This document shows, one piece after another, positions 41,060-52,190 of a DNA stretch of 64,000 nt. Source of the stretch: Diplolepis rosae (lineage: Eukaryota > Arthropoda > Insecta > Hymenoptera > Diplolepididae). Position 1 is the first letter of the stretch, and each line of letters begins with the position of its first letter. The translations under genes were made by a program, and so were the position numbers. The DNA lies in contig JAPYXD010000755.1 in the NCBI GenBank assembly GCA_030998225.1, positions 4,079,501 through 4,143,500 of the forward strand, read 5' to 3'. The notes under the pieces were generated by a model. The model searched no databases and was not told where the DNA came from. It saw only the letters and a list, made by a program, of their open reading frames with translations.

Positions 41060-42060
41060 TAGATATTATGGGGCTTGCCTTGCCAGCTCCTTTCGCCCTC
41101 TGAAATTTACACAACAGACAGGCCGATCTGGAAACTAGCAAATTTATGCTTTGATAAACTACATTCAATCCTAGTTATGCATCTATGTTACGCCATCTCT
41201 AACACACAATCTGCATTCCGTGGTGGGATACAACCCCATCTTGTAACGATGGTAGTTTAGTAGTCTGTGTCTGGACAGCAATTGGATCAGCAACCTAGCT
41301 TTGGGTCTTCTGAATTGAAGAAGGCTTTTTGCCTGATTTAACCGAGCTGTGTAAAGTAATTGGGTCCTTGTGATATACATAGATAAGTTGTACCTTCAGG
41401 TCACTCCCCGCAAGACTACTAAAGAGTCCCCTGCCACATAGCATACTGCGGAACCAGTTGAGATTTAAGCCCGGCACACCATGGTTTAGGGCTATCTCGC
41501 AAATCACCTAATAGCATGTACTTGAAAATGCCCCTTCTGTACCAAGAAAGGGCCCTATTGCATAGCCTTAATACTCTTTATAAATTTCCCCTTTAACATT
41601 TGCGATGGCTACATGGAGGGTTGATTCCACCGAACAGCCGGCCGTAAAGGCGTTCTGTCTACTGTGTAAAGGATTATTCATTAAAATCTCATCTCTGATA
41701 TACCTGTCCACCAGTTTTTCTATCGTTTCATAATGCAAGACGTTAGACTGATAGGACGGAATTCTTTGGCTGTAGCATACCCTGCTCACTCCAATTTGAG
41801 AATGATAACCACCCGAGTTGCTCTCCAGAACTCGAATGTATATTCTAAGGCTTAGCATGCCTTCATTGTCTTTGGCACAGAGAATAGCAAAGATTCCAGT
41901 CCTCTTTGTAGTCCCAGCTAGATTATTCAAAATTCTGTAGCACCATTTTATATTCTCGACGGATTCTATACCACTGTTTCCACTTTCGTCAGTCCGCGTT
42001 ATTTTTACCCTATCGAAGAGTCTTAGCGCCTCCCTTCGGTGGCTTTTTGAGTGTGTATTT
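41060..42060 (-). pseudogene. Non-LTR retrotransposon (jockey-like) RT relic
   Basis: Minus-strand pieces of a LINE pol: IEKLVDRYIRDEILMNNPLH followed by SRQNAF and GCSVESTLH (the fingers region, about 41590-41800), AIGPFLGTEGAFSSTCY where active enzymes have an F-D-A/I-E-G-A-F-type box, VPGLNLNWFRSML (about 41440), and after a deletion a C-terminal part with LSRHRLLNYHRYKMGL and CRLC (about 41190-41330). Stops and shifts at 41568, 41507 and elsewhere interrupt it. The catalytic YXDD region is absent. It is a different copy and type from the relic at 1450-2030. Confidence 0.75.
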
Positions 42061-42639
42061 CACCACCTGGGACCTTTTTGCAAGATAGTTCAACAATACA
42101 AAGATTAAAATTTTTATGGTTTACAATATGAAACGATACTTATGTATTAAAACTGACTTTTCTACCCGTTAAATGAGAGGTCAATAAAAAGAGACAAGTG
42201 TCGTCCATATCTCCTATTATTGTATATATTATATTAGATTTTTCCATAGTTGGAGCAGTTAGAATGAAATTTAACAAAAGTCATAGCAAGATAATCATGT
42301 ATGAGCTGCCTCTGCTCGGATCTTGCCAAGATTTTTACAATAAGGTAGCATTGATGTTATAATACATTTCCCAAAAATGTATATCTGAGAAATAATTCAC
42401 TTGAAAGTTTGGGAGGTTATGAATTTCAAAAGTGTAAATTCAGAAAAGATTAATGAAATAATTTTTGCAAAAAATTTTTGCTTCATGTACCGACACCATT
42501 TTTTACCAAAAAGTTTTTATTTATTTTGTATAACGTATCAAATTTTTAGAACAATTGAGAGGCTAGAACATAATTAAAATAATCTACAACCCTGAGCTTA
42601 CTCTGTGCGCCGTGCGCAGCTAATGCACAGTGGGTACAT
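42061..42639. other. AT-rich intron sequence, no gene
   Basis: No recognisable motif or repeat. Confidence 0.4.
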
Positions 42640-42760
42640 GTGACTAGCGGCTATCACCGTTCAGTCAGCTCTAGTGAGAAAGTTGTCAAAGACAGTTCAA
42701 AACAGTTTTTGTGAAAGTTTGAAGTTCATAAATAATAAGTTCGCAAGTATTTCAATTGTT
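42640..42760 (+). repeat. Repeat shared with 48270-48360, probably Penelope-like 5' end
   Basis: GTGAGAAAGTTGTCAA, AACAGTTTTTGTGAAAGTTTG and AATAATAAGTTCGC match the minus strand of 48270-48360, just upstream of the Penelope-like RT. This copy is plus strand. The 115-codon frame crossing it is not convincing. Confidence 0.5.
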
Positions 42761-43021
42761 AAACTAAGCGCTCCGGGCTCTGCGTGGTTCGAACGATGCG
42801 CTGACGCTCTAGTATCATTAACATTTCTCACCTTAATTCGTGTTAGCTTAGAAAGACGAACAAAAGACATCGTTTTGATAAAGGCAGAAAACGTTGCAGA
42901 AATGAAAATACATGGGCCCGTCACGTCAACAAAAACGCACGGAATTCTTTATTTTATATATTTGGTGTCACCGGTATTTCTATTTTATAAAGATATAAGT
43001 GGCCTTTCCGGTGTTGTATAG

Positions 43022-43085
43022 ATGTTTATTGACAAATCGTCGACGTTTCGACCAAATTTTTGGTCCTTATCTAGACGCGGATAAA
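43022..43085 (-). ncRNA. Hammerhead-like motif of Penelope-element type (degenerate)
   Basis: The minus strand reads CTAGATAAG, a stem GGACC-AAAAATT-TGGTC, then GAAACGTCGACG. Stem II and GAAA are intact, while the CTGATGA box is altered. The phrase GGTCGAAACGTCGACGATTT followed by AATAAA is typical for ends of Penelope-like elements, and a Penelope-like RT lies on the same strand at 47460-48235. Confidence 0.5.
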
Positions 43086-43177
43086 TTTTTAACCATTACG
43101 TCCTTACATCAGACAACATGAAAGCAGTAGATCTAATAGTAATCCTTGTATTTGAAATGTTTTAAAATCCCATGTTA

Positions 43178-43675
43178 AATAAAAAGTTTTATGTGCCTCC
43201 AGCGCGGAAACTCGTTTTTCCGTTACAGCTGAGAGTAACGGAATGTTGTTTATTCCGTTATAGAGGAATTTAATGTAAAAATTGAACTGCGCCTGCGCAT
43301 ATAGTCTTACAGCGGAGCAGGATCTTCTTCTTATTCTTCTTCTTCTTCGTACAGCGTTAGCACCCTACTGACAAAGCCTTGTACATTTGAACTGCGCATG
43401 CTCTATTACAACAGGCTACTACTACACAAGATCGATAAAATCAAAATGGCTGGAACAATACTAGATTAGATTCGAGTGTACGCATAAAAACTCGTATCCG
43501 CACCGAAGTCACATAAAATAGAATACGTGCCAATGCACACAATTCGGGAAATTACGAGACTCGCGACAATGCTCGCAGGACTGATCGCGCCTCGGCTTCG
43601 ATCTCCTGCGAGCATTGTCACTCGTCACGCAATAACCCTCATTTTGCACCTAGGCACGTAATATACTATTATATT
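43178..43675 (-). repeat. Repeat R, copy 3
   Basis: Reverse complement of the block at 37120-37775: TTTTATGTGCCTCCAGCGCG at the right-end side, the GGAATAAACAACATTCCGTTA palindrome region, and CTATAATAGTATATTACGTG at 43672. It lacks most of the 12-bp minisatellite, and its frame lacks the ATG present in the other copies. Contains a (TTC)n run near 43330. Confidence 0.65.
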
Positions 43676-43841
43676 TAAAATTCTCGTCAAATCAATAAAA
43701 TGTTTGTAGCATAAATTTTTTTTCAAATATACATTAAGTTAAAAACATAAAATTGCTTGTCAGCTCAATTTGAGGTTAACATGAGCAAATTGAGACAAGC
43801 AATTCTTCAAAGATTAATTCACATTTTCTCATTTAATACTG

Positions 43842-44103
43842 GCGTTTTGAATTACAACAAAACGCGTATTATGTGCGGGGGCTGATACACGGCATCCCTA
43901 TGAGAGAAGCTGTTGCGTATCCCCCTTAATCTTCCTATCTCTTTCTAGATTTTCAGTCTCTCTCTCTATCTTAAATTTTCACGAGTAAGGGCGGTAACGC
44001 CGTCTAACTTCATAGTGGCTCTCATACAGTAAGACACTTTAGTGGGATGCCGTGTATCGGCCCCCGAATATAATAGGCGTTTTGTTGTAATTCAAAACGC
44101 CAG
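43842..44103. mobile_element. 262-bp foldback repeat related to the DIRS termini
   Basis: Ends CTGGCGTTTTGAATTACAAC / GTTGTAATTCAAAACGCCAG are perfect inverted repeats, and pairing continues to GGGGGCYGATACACGGCATC. The inner part GATACACGGCATCCCTATGA then GAGAAGCTGTTGCGTATCC is a near copy of the right end of the adjacent DIRS element (47400-47450, reversed). It may be a non-autonomous derivative or a rearranged DIRS terminus. Confidence 0.65.
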
Positions 44104-44249
44104 CATTATATGCTATCGGACGATACACGGCATTCCCATGAGCGACGTGTTTGTTATCTACTGGTGAACTCAAAGCTATGTGATGAAAGAGCTGATAAAT
44201 CTCTTAGGCCTTAATTATGTATGAACAAAAATATTAAGTCTGATCTCAA

Positions 44250-45340
44250 CTAAATAAACACCTTTAAACATCTAGTTTTGTCGAGACCCATAACTTTTGA
44301 AACTGATATACACCATCTTTTAAATGGGAGTAAATTTAGGAAAAGATAGACTAGGATAGATCTGGAATTTACCTGAAACATCACGGTAATAGTGCTTTCT
44401 GGAAGTTCCTGAACATTTCCAGTTACCACGATCCAAAGGTCCTCAACGGGAGGTATTGACCTTGGGCTCTCTTCTTCTCTTCTTGGATCTTTCAAGCATT
44501 GTTCTCACCCATGTTATTGGGCATAACCAAATATTCGGGTGCTTGAAAATTTTCCAACCACATTGCCTGAAAGATCATCAGTCGGCCTGAGACCCAAAGG
44601 TTGGGCACATGATTATTTCATTTCCTAGAATCTCTAAGTAGTCTTTTGAGATCTTTAAGAGTGTAAGATTGTGAATTCGACGACCAGAAGCTAAGAGGAG
44701 TAAGGCTGCTGTCCATCTGGGGAAGTCTCAGAGAAAGATAAGTTAACTGTAGTTTTATAGAGCCAGTTGAAAACAATCCGTGCGTCCCAGATAGGGGATT
44801 TGATATCTCGAGGCCTAGTGATCAACATCGCTTTGAGAGTCTGCGAACTAAAAAATCAGTAGATGAGTCTAAGGGAGGTCCACCAGCGCAAAAGGTGGAG
44901 ATGGCAGATCTGTGAAGGAGGATAATGTTGTAAGACAGGCCCTTTGTTATTGATAAATCTGCTAGGAATCTGGCAATGTCCTGGCCTCTCGGAGATCTGA
45001 GGTTGACCTTCACTTCATTTTCTCGGACCAGCGAAGCCATCTTCGGATTGGAGCCCTGTAGGTTTCGAGGATAGAAGATCTCCAGCTACTTCGGAGCAGC
45101 TCTTGCTCCTGAGGGGACCAGTCTCTGACTAAGTCCTGCCACACCCAATTCTCCACACCTGGAGTGTGAGACGTTGCACCTGCAGAGGAGTGTGGTTCGT
45201 GGTTGTGTCGATGAGAGCAGTCTCCAAGTTTTGAATTGTTAATGGCTATACCTTGCTCCTGTTGGATAGGTCGGACATCCAAAAAGTTTGCAGTGCCAAG
45301 GCTGACTGAATGCGTCTGTGAATAAGGCGTGTTGACCACT
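44250..45340 (-). pseudogene. DIRS tyrosine recombinase (broken)
   Basis: The minus strand encodes the N-terminal core-binding domain: SSILETYRAPIRRWLRW, then PRGQDIARFLADLSITKGLS and LLHRSAISTF, then PIWDARIVFNWL, and LLLASGRRIHNL with the first catalytic Arg of the R-H-R-Y set. Further on come EDLWIVVTGNVQELPEST and a degraded end; the nucleophilic Tyr was not recognised. Frames change at about 45010, 44820 and 44640-44500. The enzyme would integrate the circular DNA form without target duplication. Upstream 45220-45340 is weakly defined. Confidence 0.75.
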
Positions 45341-45370
45341 GCAGTCTCGAGACAACACGTGGATCAATAA

Positions 45371-45886
45371 GTCCCGGGACTAACTAGGAAAAACAGATTT
45401 TTTTGGCAAAACTCGACTTTATTTATCAACAAAGTCTCCTTCAAAAGCAACACAATCAGTCCAGCTCTTCTCTAACATTTCAATACCTTTCTTGTAGAAC
45501 GATTTATCTTTGGCCTCAAAATAAGCGTTCGTTTCGGTGATGAGTTCCTCGTTGGAGTAGAATCTCTTTCCTTCGAGCATTTTTTTGAGGTTTGCAAACA
45601 GGTAGTAGTCACTGGGTGCCAGATCCAGTGAATATGGTGGGTGCGGAAGCAATTCAAAGCTCAATTCATTCAATTTCGCCATGGTAGCGAGCGACTTGTG
45701 ACACGGCGCATTGTCTTGGTGAAAGAGCACTTTTTTCTTCTTCATTTGGAGCCGTTTCTCACCGATTTCGTTCTTCAAACGCATTGATTGGCCAATGTAA
45801 CGTTCGCTATTGATCATCTTACCTTTTTCAAGGTAGTCGATGAACAAAACTCCATGAGCAGCCCAAAATACTGAGGCCATAATCTT
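45371..45886 (-). pseudogene. mariner transposase C-terminal half
   Basis: Minus-strand frame 45419-45880 reads MASVFWAAHGVLFIDYLEKG, LFHQDNAPCHKS with the second catalytic Asp, and PYSLDLAPSDYYLFANLKK with the third (spacing typical of D34D), and ends WTDCVAFEGDFVDK-stop, the usual mariner end. The DNA-binding half and first Asp are missing. Beyond the stop, AGTCCCGGGACTAACTAGG at 45376 is probably the 3' terminal inverted repeat next to a TA. Open and little decayed, so this insertion into the DIRS element is fairly recent. Confidence 0.9.
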
Positions 45887-47082
45887 ACTTGTGTAGAAGA
45901 GTGGAAGAAGACGTGGCTGATTGCCACCACGTCAGTTCAAATAATGCCTGACGAGTTATTGTTAGCTTCTGCCGTAGTCTGCGTTGTCTGAAATTGGTTA
46001 AAAATCTTTGAATATGCCAACAATGAAGTCGCTCTATGCGGATGACGAAGTTGGCAAAATTTAGTTGGCCTAGTAGGCACTGAAGTTCCTTCAGGGAGTA
46101 GCGACCCTTTGAGTTAAATCTCATGGATAGGTCCGTAATTTTCTGACCTTTTTTGTAAGGAAGGCTCATGAGATTGTCCTTGATATTTCAAAGGATATTC
46201 AGGAATTTGATCTTCTGTCAAGGGTTTAGAACGCAATTTTCTCGATTGATCCTCCAATTTAGAAACTCCAAAAGTTTCACTGCATTGAGGATCTGCGCCA
46301 ATAATTTGCTCCTGTCTTGAGAGACGAGGAGAAAGTCGTCCAAATATACGACCACCCTCATACCTGGTGATAGAACAATTTCTGCAACCCAATTGCAATT
46401 GAAGAAGCTCTTTGTTGTAGACGAAACGACGGAGGCATCGATGAGACCCGGCTATCAGCACTTGGAGGAAGGCTTGGGACATGTCGATGTGTGTCATCCA
46501 GTCTCTGTCCTGAAGGAAATCTTGAACCTTTAAATGAGAAATGAGTCCAAACTTGCCTACCCTGACATGTCTGTTGAGACCTCGTAAGTCGAAAATTGGT
46601 CTGAGACCTCCGCTGCTCTTCTGTACGGGGAACATTCTCGAAATGAAGCTGGGGCCTGAATGTGGTCGGCGCTCCACGACTTTCTGTTCCTTTAGAAGTT
46701 CTATCTCCTGAGACATCTGAGGGGACCAAACCGTGGCAAACCTGGAGTGTTTACAGTTGACAATGAGGTTGGGTCTTGCGACTAGGGGGATTCGGACGCC
46801 GGAGATAAGTTTCAGAATGTTTGGCGGTGCCTCCATGTCTCTTCATCTCTCTTGAAACCGAGAAAGTTGACCACCTGAAAAGACAGTTAAGGGTATATGG
46901 TCATGTATCAGCTGGTTTCTTGCGAAAGGAGCCGGAGAGTTTCGAAATAAATTGTTGTTTTTGGGATGAGCTTCTGGTGTTTGTATTGTTCCGACGAAAC
47001 TCGAATTTAGATCTAGAAGGTAGCGTTGGTCCTGCTGAAGATTGAGTCGTTCGAGAAGAAGATAATTTCTGAACAGGAACAT
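45887..47082 (-). pseudogene. DIRS reverse transcriptase and RNase H
   Basis: Minus-strand reading starts near 47082 with a degraded gag/RT lead (VFSGGQLSRFQER), then MEAPPNILKLISGVRIP, FPVQKSSGGLRPIFDLRGLN, and WMTHIDMSQAFLQV with the first catalytic Asp of RT. The catalytic LDD is out of frame near 46340 (YLDDFLLVS in another frame). RNase H-side sequence follows as SLKELQCLLGQLNFANFVIR and RLHCWHIQRFL, ending ALFELTWWQSA. Frameshifts near 46400 and 46170 and stops near 46210 disable it. The GGLRP-DLR-LN wording separates it from gypsy RT and fits DIRS. Confidence 0.85.
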
Positions 47083-47459
47083 CTTTGTAACCTCTCCTTG
47101 AGGTTATGTAGGCTAATGCTAATGTGTCTTCAGGTCACCGAACTGCAGGACTCTGGCATTTTGTGTAGACCTAGACACGAAACTCTGAGGGGTGTCTAAA
47201 GAATGGTTTACCCGTGAAAGATACTCTACCAAAAAGTTAATTTTTTCTTGCAGGTTCCGCAATTAAGCCTTGAAATTGTATCTAGATCTCTTTGCGGAGA
47301 ATCTCATTGAGGAGATCACTATCAGGGCAATGGTCCACCAAATCAGACATTGCGAGAGAGGGGGGGGGGGAGGGGAGAGAGAGAGGGGTGGGAGTTAAGG
47401 CGGATACGCAATAGCTTCTCTCATAGGGAAGCCGTGTATCGGCCGATAGCATGTAATGT

Positions 47460-48235
47460 GTAAAATTCTTTTAGATATATGTTACATTGTTTGGCTGTAG
47501 TAGCGTTGATGCTGTAAAGGTCCATTCATAGCGCTTATGGTGTGTGTAGTGTAAAAGCGTAGTAAAATAGGAAAGTTTGAATTTTTTAAAAATTCTACAC
47601 AATTGTTCTTGAAAGTTTTGGATGAATCGAAAAGTTATGAGTTTTCTATTTTCTTGATTATCTATGTCATAAATTTCATTTGTTTTTTGCTGATTGTAAA
47701 TTAATTTTTTGTAACGTTCAAAAATGTTTTCATTTAAAAGTTCTAAAAGATATCCATTCTTTAACAAATTAGATCGTACGCAGTTTAAGTTATTTATGTC
47801 AAACCAATTAGTTATTTATGTGTACCGATTAGTATTGATTTTATTGTTAATAATTTGAATATTTAAATCTAGGAAGTTAATATTATTATTTACAGCTTTT
47901 TCTAAATTAAATTTAGGTTCTTTATCGGCGGAATTAAATCTGCATAATATTTCTTCCACTTTCTTTTCTGGTAGACATATTAAAGTATCATCTACATATC
48001 TGTAATAAAATACAATATCATAAGGTAGTTTAAAAAAAATTTTTTTCCTAATTCTTCCATGACAACGTTTGTAACAGTGACTGATAAAGGTGAGCCCATT
48101 GGCAGACCAAATTTTTTTTTATAAAATTCATTGTTAAAAGTACAATATTAAGATTCAAGACAAAATTGTAGAAAAACTATTTTTAATGTAATATTCGGTG
48201 TGTCCAACAGTTTTTGCAAGGATTTTGACAGTAAT
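47460..48235 (-). pseudogene. Penelope-like element RT relic
   Basis: On the minus strand from about 48235: LLDTPNITLKIVFLQFCLES, a stop, then FGLPMGSPLSVTVTNVVMEE, FYYRYVDDTLICLPEKK with the catalytic YVDD, and INFLDLNIQIINNK, a further stop near 47820, and VRSNLLKNGYLLELL. GLPMGSPLS followed by RYVDDT and NFLDL is the pattern of Penelope-like RTs. The N-terminal RT motifs and any GIY-YIG endonuclease are absent; the relic is cut off where the DIRS terminus begins. Its presumed 5' sequence continues to about 48360. Confidence 0.85.
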
Positions 48236-49189
48236 TATGATAAGTTGTATAATCGTGAATGAATAAACTCGTGAACTTATTATCTTATTGACTTCAAACT
48301 TTCCCAAAAACTATTTTAAACTATTCTTGACAACTTTCTCACTGGAAGTTTGCGATTACTTGAATAATCAAAAACTTCCTCGCATACTAAGAAATTAAAA
48401 ATCCGATTATCTGTCGAATACGAGAGTGCTTCATTCTCCTGAGTCCCCTCGCCTTTCACGAACCGTGAAGCCGAATCCAACAGTCCTACTTACGTTGGCA
48501 TATTCACATGCATACTCTAACAATTCAGATATATCAATGCGGTTTTTCTCATATTGTAGGATAACTGCAGGCTCCCAGATCTTCAGCAAAACTGTCTTAC
48601 TTTTCTCATTGTGAATTTTAAACTCAAAATTTGGAGTCAAATAGTTTTTAAGGTGATGGCCGCTGAACGGTGGTGGTTGCTAGCTACACGTATCCACGTT
48701 CTCCGATCAGACATACAATATGTATTTAATGAATTTTTGTAATTATTATCAACTACATAATTCAAATAAGTCTTTATTTACGGAAATTAACATATAACAT
48801 GTATAAAATAACAAGAGGGAAGAAGCGCCTTGTTTCATCAATCTTCCTTCGCTCACATTCGAAAACTTTTTTGGAAGCGGTTCTTTTGCACAAAAAGTAA
48901 TATTATTGGAGTAAGCCAGTCAAACATTGTAAGATGGTGCAGATTCTTTACTATTTTTTGGAAGATAAATGTAAAAATAAAGTCGAGAGTTGTGAAATTC
49001 TTATTGTTTACAGAATTACACTCATTCTCTTTGAATTCATTTTTTAATTTTACCATAGGTATGATATCTTTATAATTGTTATTATTGGATGCTGCAGGTC
49101 AAGAATATAAAAAAGTGTGTACTTTACACAAGCAGCTTGTCATTAGAAATCCATATTAATAAAATACCTTCTATAATTTTGATACCTAC
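48236..49189. other. Intron sequence; 48270-48360 repeated at 42640
   Basis: Apart from the Penelope-associated repeat nothing is recognised. Minus-strand 69-codon frame 48431-48640 is open and fairly complex but has no splice context that joins the neuroligin exons, so I leave it uncalled. Confidence 0.4.
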
Positions 49190-49341
49190 CCAGTCTTGAT
49201 AAAGTTTGCAAAGTATTGAACAATGCTCTCCGATAAAGCAACTTCGGCTCTACTGTAATTCCTAGCGAAAAGTCCTATGTCATCAGCAATTGGTGCACCA
49301 AATACAAATGAAAGTTCTTCACCATGTGCGGAACCCACTCT
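49190..49341 (-). CDS. Neuroligin-like gene, internal exon (upstream)
   Basis: A 152-bp minus-strand exon preceded by an acceptor (CCATTTCAG, ending at 49342) and followed by a donor (GTAGGTATC, 49189-49181). It codes for RVGSAHGEELSFVFGAPI, ADDIGLFARNYSRAEVALSE, SIVQYFANFIKT and two bases of Gly. SAHGEELSFVFG corresponds to the HGxExxFVFG segment around the active-site His of cholinesterases, retained in neuroligins though they lack the catalytic Ser; YFANFIKTG corresponds to the NFAKTGDPN region. It splices in phase to 39471-39598, leaving a 9591-bp intron on the minus strand. Purifying selection is suggested by the clean frame amid decayed transposons. Upstream exons were not found between here and 64000. 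Confidence 0.88.
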
Positions 49342-50028
49342 CTGAAATGGATTCACATATAAAAATCAAAAAAAGCAGTACAAGATTCAAGATTGATTCA
49401 ACTTCTTGTGGACATAGATCAATTTCATATTAGTTTGCATGGACATTCAATTGATTGTCAGAGACTATAACAAAACTTTTTACGGTTATACTGGCTACTA
49501 CACATGTTTTATATGAACATTTTGCTCCCTCAGTGAATCAACATGTACAATTTTTTTTTACATCATTTCAAAGCATCAATTGTTTCAATGAACACAGAAA
49601 TCAGATGTTTGTTTTTAATTATAATATAAAAGAGGAAAATATGTTCAAAGTAACTAATTGGCCGAAAAGTCATTGACAATAAATTCTTTTGACGGCTTCA
49701 CGCTATCGATCTCTATCGTGATTCAATTAAGTGACGCATATAATAAATGATAATTATTATTATTGATAGAAAAATTATGTTATAATAAATCGAACACACA
49801 TAATAATAAATACAAGAATTTAAAAATGAATGATAAAATCAAAATTCCAAAGGTGCAAAACCAAAGTTCAAACACACCTCATCAAGCCAGAGAGAAATCA
49901 CTCGTCATATTCGCATAACTCTCATTAATTGAAGGCCTTGATGCAATATATGCCTTAGCGCTCGAAACAGATCAAACGTGATGTCCTGATTACCAAATGA
50001 ACAAAGTACAGGAAATGAATTCAAAAAA
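49342..50028. other. Intron sequence, no exon or repeat recognised
   Basis: AT-rich, including ATAATAATAAAT-type words at 49740-49815. No exon for the preceding part of neuroligin is apparent. Confidence 0.4.
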
Positions 50029-50032
50029 ATAC

Positions 50033-51054
50033 TGTCACGTCCTGTGACTATCTCTATTACATAAATAATAATAATATTTTTTATATTGATGAATGAATCT
50101 GCAATTGTAAAATATGCGGAAGCATTAGATGCGTAACATAAACAAGTTGTAAAGGGGAAGAGAGGAGTGAGAAACCATGATGAACATAGTAAGGGTATTA
50201 GTCATTTTTGGAAGAGGAACTCCGTCTAACCGTGTTGTGTCAACAAACCTCCCAGACCTGTAGGCACAGGTAGAAGATTGAGCGGGGGGTCTGTCGCCAG
50301 GGAAAGAAGGAAAATCGGAGAAACCAAAGAGGAGGAGTACTGCTCTAGATCTTTTCCTAATATGGCAATTCTGACCACCGGATCGACAAGTTTGGCATGC
50401 ACCGAAATCAGAACCAGCATTTAACAAAACAATTCTTAGAAAACGCGTCAACGCGTTCTTCGTGACTCATAATATCAACTAATAGAGGGGATTTTGCCTG
50501 AGATGAGGGTCTATAAAACTAGCTGCTAATTGGGAAAAGTCAGTGCCTTCTTCAATCTTCGCCCGGCACTCGGCTTCCAACAAGTATCTCCAGTAATTCA
50601 GTTTTCTTCAAACTTTCGTCATCAGTCAGTATTCTTCGACCCGTCCTCAGTATTTTTTCTTCACGTCCCATTGTTCAGTTGAGACAAATTTTATAACACT
50701 CCCCAAGTTCTCGTCAAGTATCGGAGTGTACCAGTCGCCAGTTCTCAATATTTTGGATTATCAGTGGTTCCTGAATGGATTCAACAACGAGTAAGTGCTT
50801 TAACTTTCACCCCGAAAGGAATCTTTCGAAATCTCTCTCTCGCTCACTCTCTATCTCTATCTCATTCAATAATTGTACACAAATTTAAAAGGATTTATAA
50901 TAAAAAGTTGATAATTGCAATTTATTGAGTGATTATTTGTTGTTGGCTTCCCTCACCCAGTTTCAGTTTAGAAATCCTCTGGATTTCTTTACCGTTCTAA
51001 ACGAGGAAAAACAAAATAAATATAATAATAAAGGGTGAGTAACCAAGCTATACA
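50033..51054 (+). repeat. Family II 5' LTR
   Basis: 1022 bp, TGTCACGTCCTGTGAC to AAGCTATACA. The last bases depart from ACGTCACA in the other copies. TATAAAA at 50512-50518 and TCAGT at 50540-50544 form a core promoter. Reverse frames at 50125-50451 correspond to those in the other LTR copies and are not genes. Confidence 0.9.
50512..50544 (+). promoter_or_regulatory. LTR core promoter: TATA box plus TCAGT initiator
   Basis: TATAAAA to TCAGT start distance is 28 bases. The minus-strand family II LTRs keep the TATA part (TTATAAAACTAGCTGCTAAT). Confidence 0.75.
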
Positions 51055-51072
51055 TACCCCTTTATTATTTTT

Positions 51073-51090
51073 TGGTGCATCGGCCGGGAA
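51073..51090 (+). promoter_or_regulatory. tRNA-Gly primer binding site
   Basis: TGGTGCATCGGCCGGGAA, perfect complement to the tRNA-Gly 3' end, 18 bases after the LTR. Confidence 0.9.
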
Positions 51091-52028
51091 CTTATAAACC
51101 AGCAATGAAAATTAATTCAAAGTAAAATAAAATTGATTTGAAAAATCGAATTAAATCAAATTAAAATAAAATTATTTGAATTGAAATTGAATTGAATTTC
51201 TTACGTACGGCTATTATTAATTTAAATAAAATGCATAAAAAGTAAAAAAAAAACAATTATCACTTTTAATTTTGAACGAAAGAAAAGGGGAAAGGTGCTT
51301 CAAATAAGTTTGAATCAAGCTGCTAAAATTCATATACATAAAAAGAGAGAATTTATTTTTAAGGAAAATAAAACAACCAAACCGATGTGAACATTTTTAC
51401 ATGAGTTAAAACGGAAAAAATAATTTAGAACGATACAAAGTATACGTTACCGCCTTCTTGGGTTTTTTTCTAATTTCTTAATCCTTTTGGAAGGAATTCA
51501 TGCTTACCGGTAATTTTGCAATTACCGATTGCCTAACTACTTGGTAGCCTACTTGTTATTACCTGTTGCCAAGTGAGGTTTGTGATGAAATGGATATTTC
51601 TGACATAGTTGAAATTTTTGGATCATATTTCATGACACCAATAAATCAAATATCGATATAAAATAATTAAATCGATTTCGTTGATTACTAATTCTGGACT
51701 CTGACACCTTAAATATTTTTCATAGTTAGAAAAAACAATGGTTCAGATCCTTTTCAGAAATATCGTCTGCACTGGCTATGGTAACTTGCAGCTATCAAAG
51801 TTTGTTTATAATATTTGTAGTTTATAGTGTTTATAGTGTTTATTCCGCCGCCTTGATACGCTCGTAACAGAATTGGAATTGAATGAAATTGAATTAAAAT
51901 AAAATTATAATATTAAAGTATAATAATTTATTGAAATTTTATGAAAAATGAAATTGATATTTTTTTTATATAATATTAAGAGATTTCATGAAATAATTGT
52001 GCGAATATTCCTTCTTTTATAGTAATAG

Positions 52029-52190
52029 CAGTGTTCGCAGAACGTGTACGTAAACGGCCCCTACCATAGATGCTTCGAGCTCATTGTGTCTTCCTCATTC
52101 AACCAACCTATGGCAGTGGAGCGAGGAAGAAGCCATGAGCTGGTAGGTTCCATGGTGGGGGCCGTTAACGTCCACGTTCTGCGAACACTG
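52029..52190. mobile_element. 162-bp hAT-type MITE, copy 2, in the family II leader
   Basis: Same sequence and length as 23123-23284, ends CAGTGTTCGCAG / CTGCGAACACTG, flanked by AGTAATAG (52021-52028) and AGTGATAG (52191-52198), 7 of 8 identical. It post-dates the LTR element. 51091-52028 and 52199-52617 otherwise show only AT-rich leader. Confidence 0.88.

Larger units (their letters stand above)
44107..47455 (-). mobile_element. DIRS-type retrotransposon (degenerate)
   Basis: The ends are inverted repeats: TATGCTATCGGACGATACAC at 44109 and, reversed, CATGCTATCGGCCGATACAC at 47452, continuing GGCWTTCCCWTGAG. Inverted termini, an RT/RNase H pol and a tyrosine recombinase in place of an integrase identify DIRS. 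No target duplication is expected. Coding runs on the minus strand, RT first. A mariner fragment (45371-45886) sits between the RNase H and recombinase parts. A polypurine run of G and GA repeats lies at 47352-47395 next to the right terminus. Confidence 0.85.

Noticed and set aside
48431..48640. Additional neuroligin exon
   Set aside because: Sequence does not match the part of neuroligin that lies between the two exons, which already join in phase without it.
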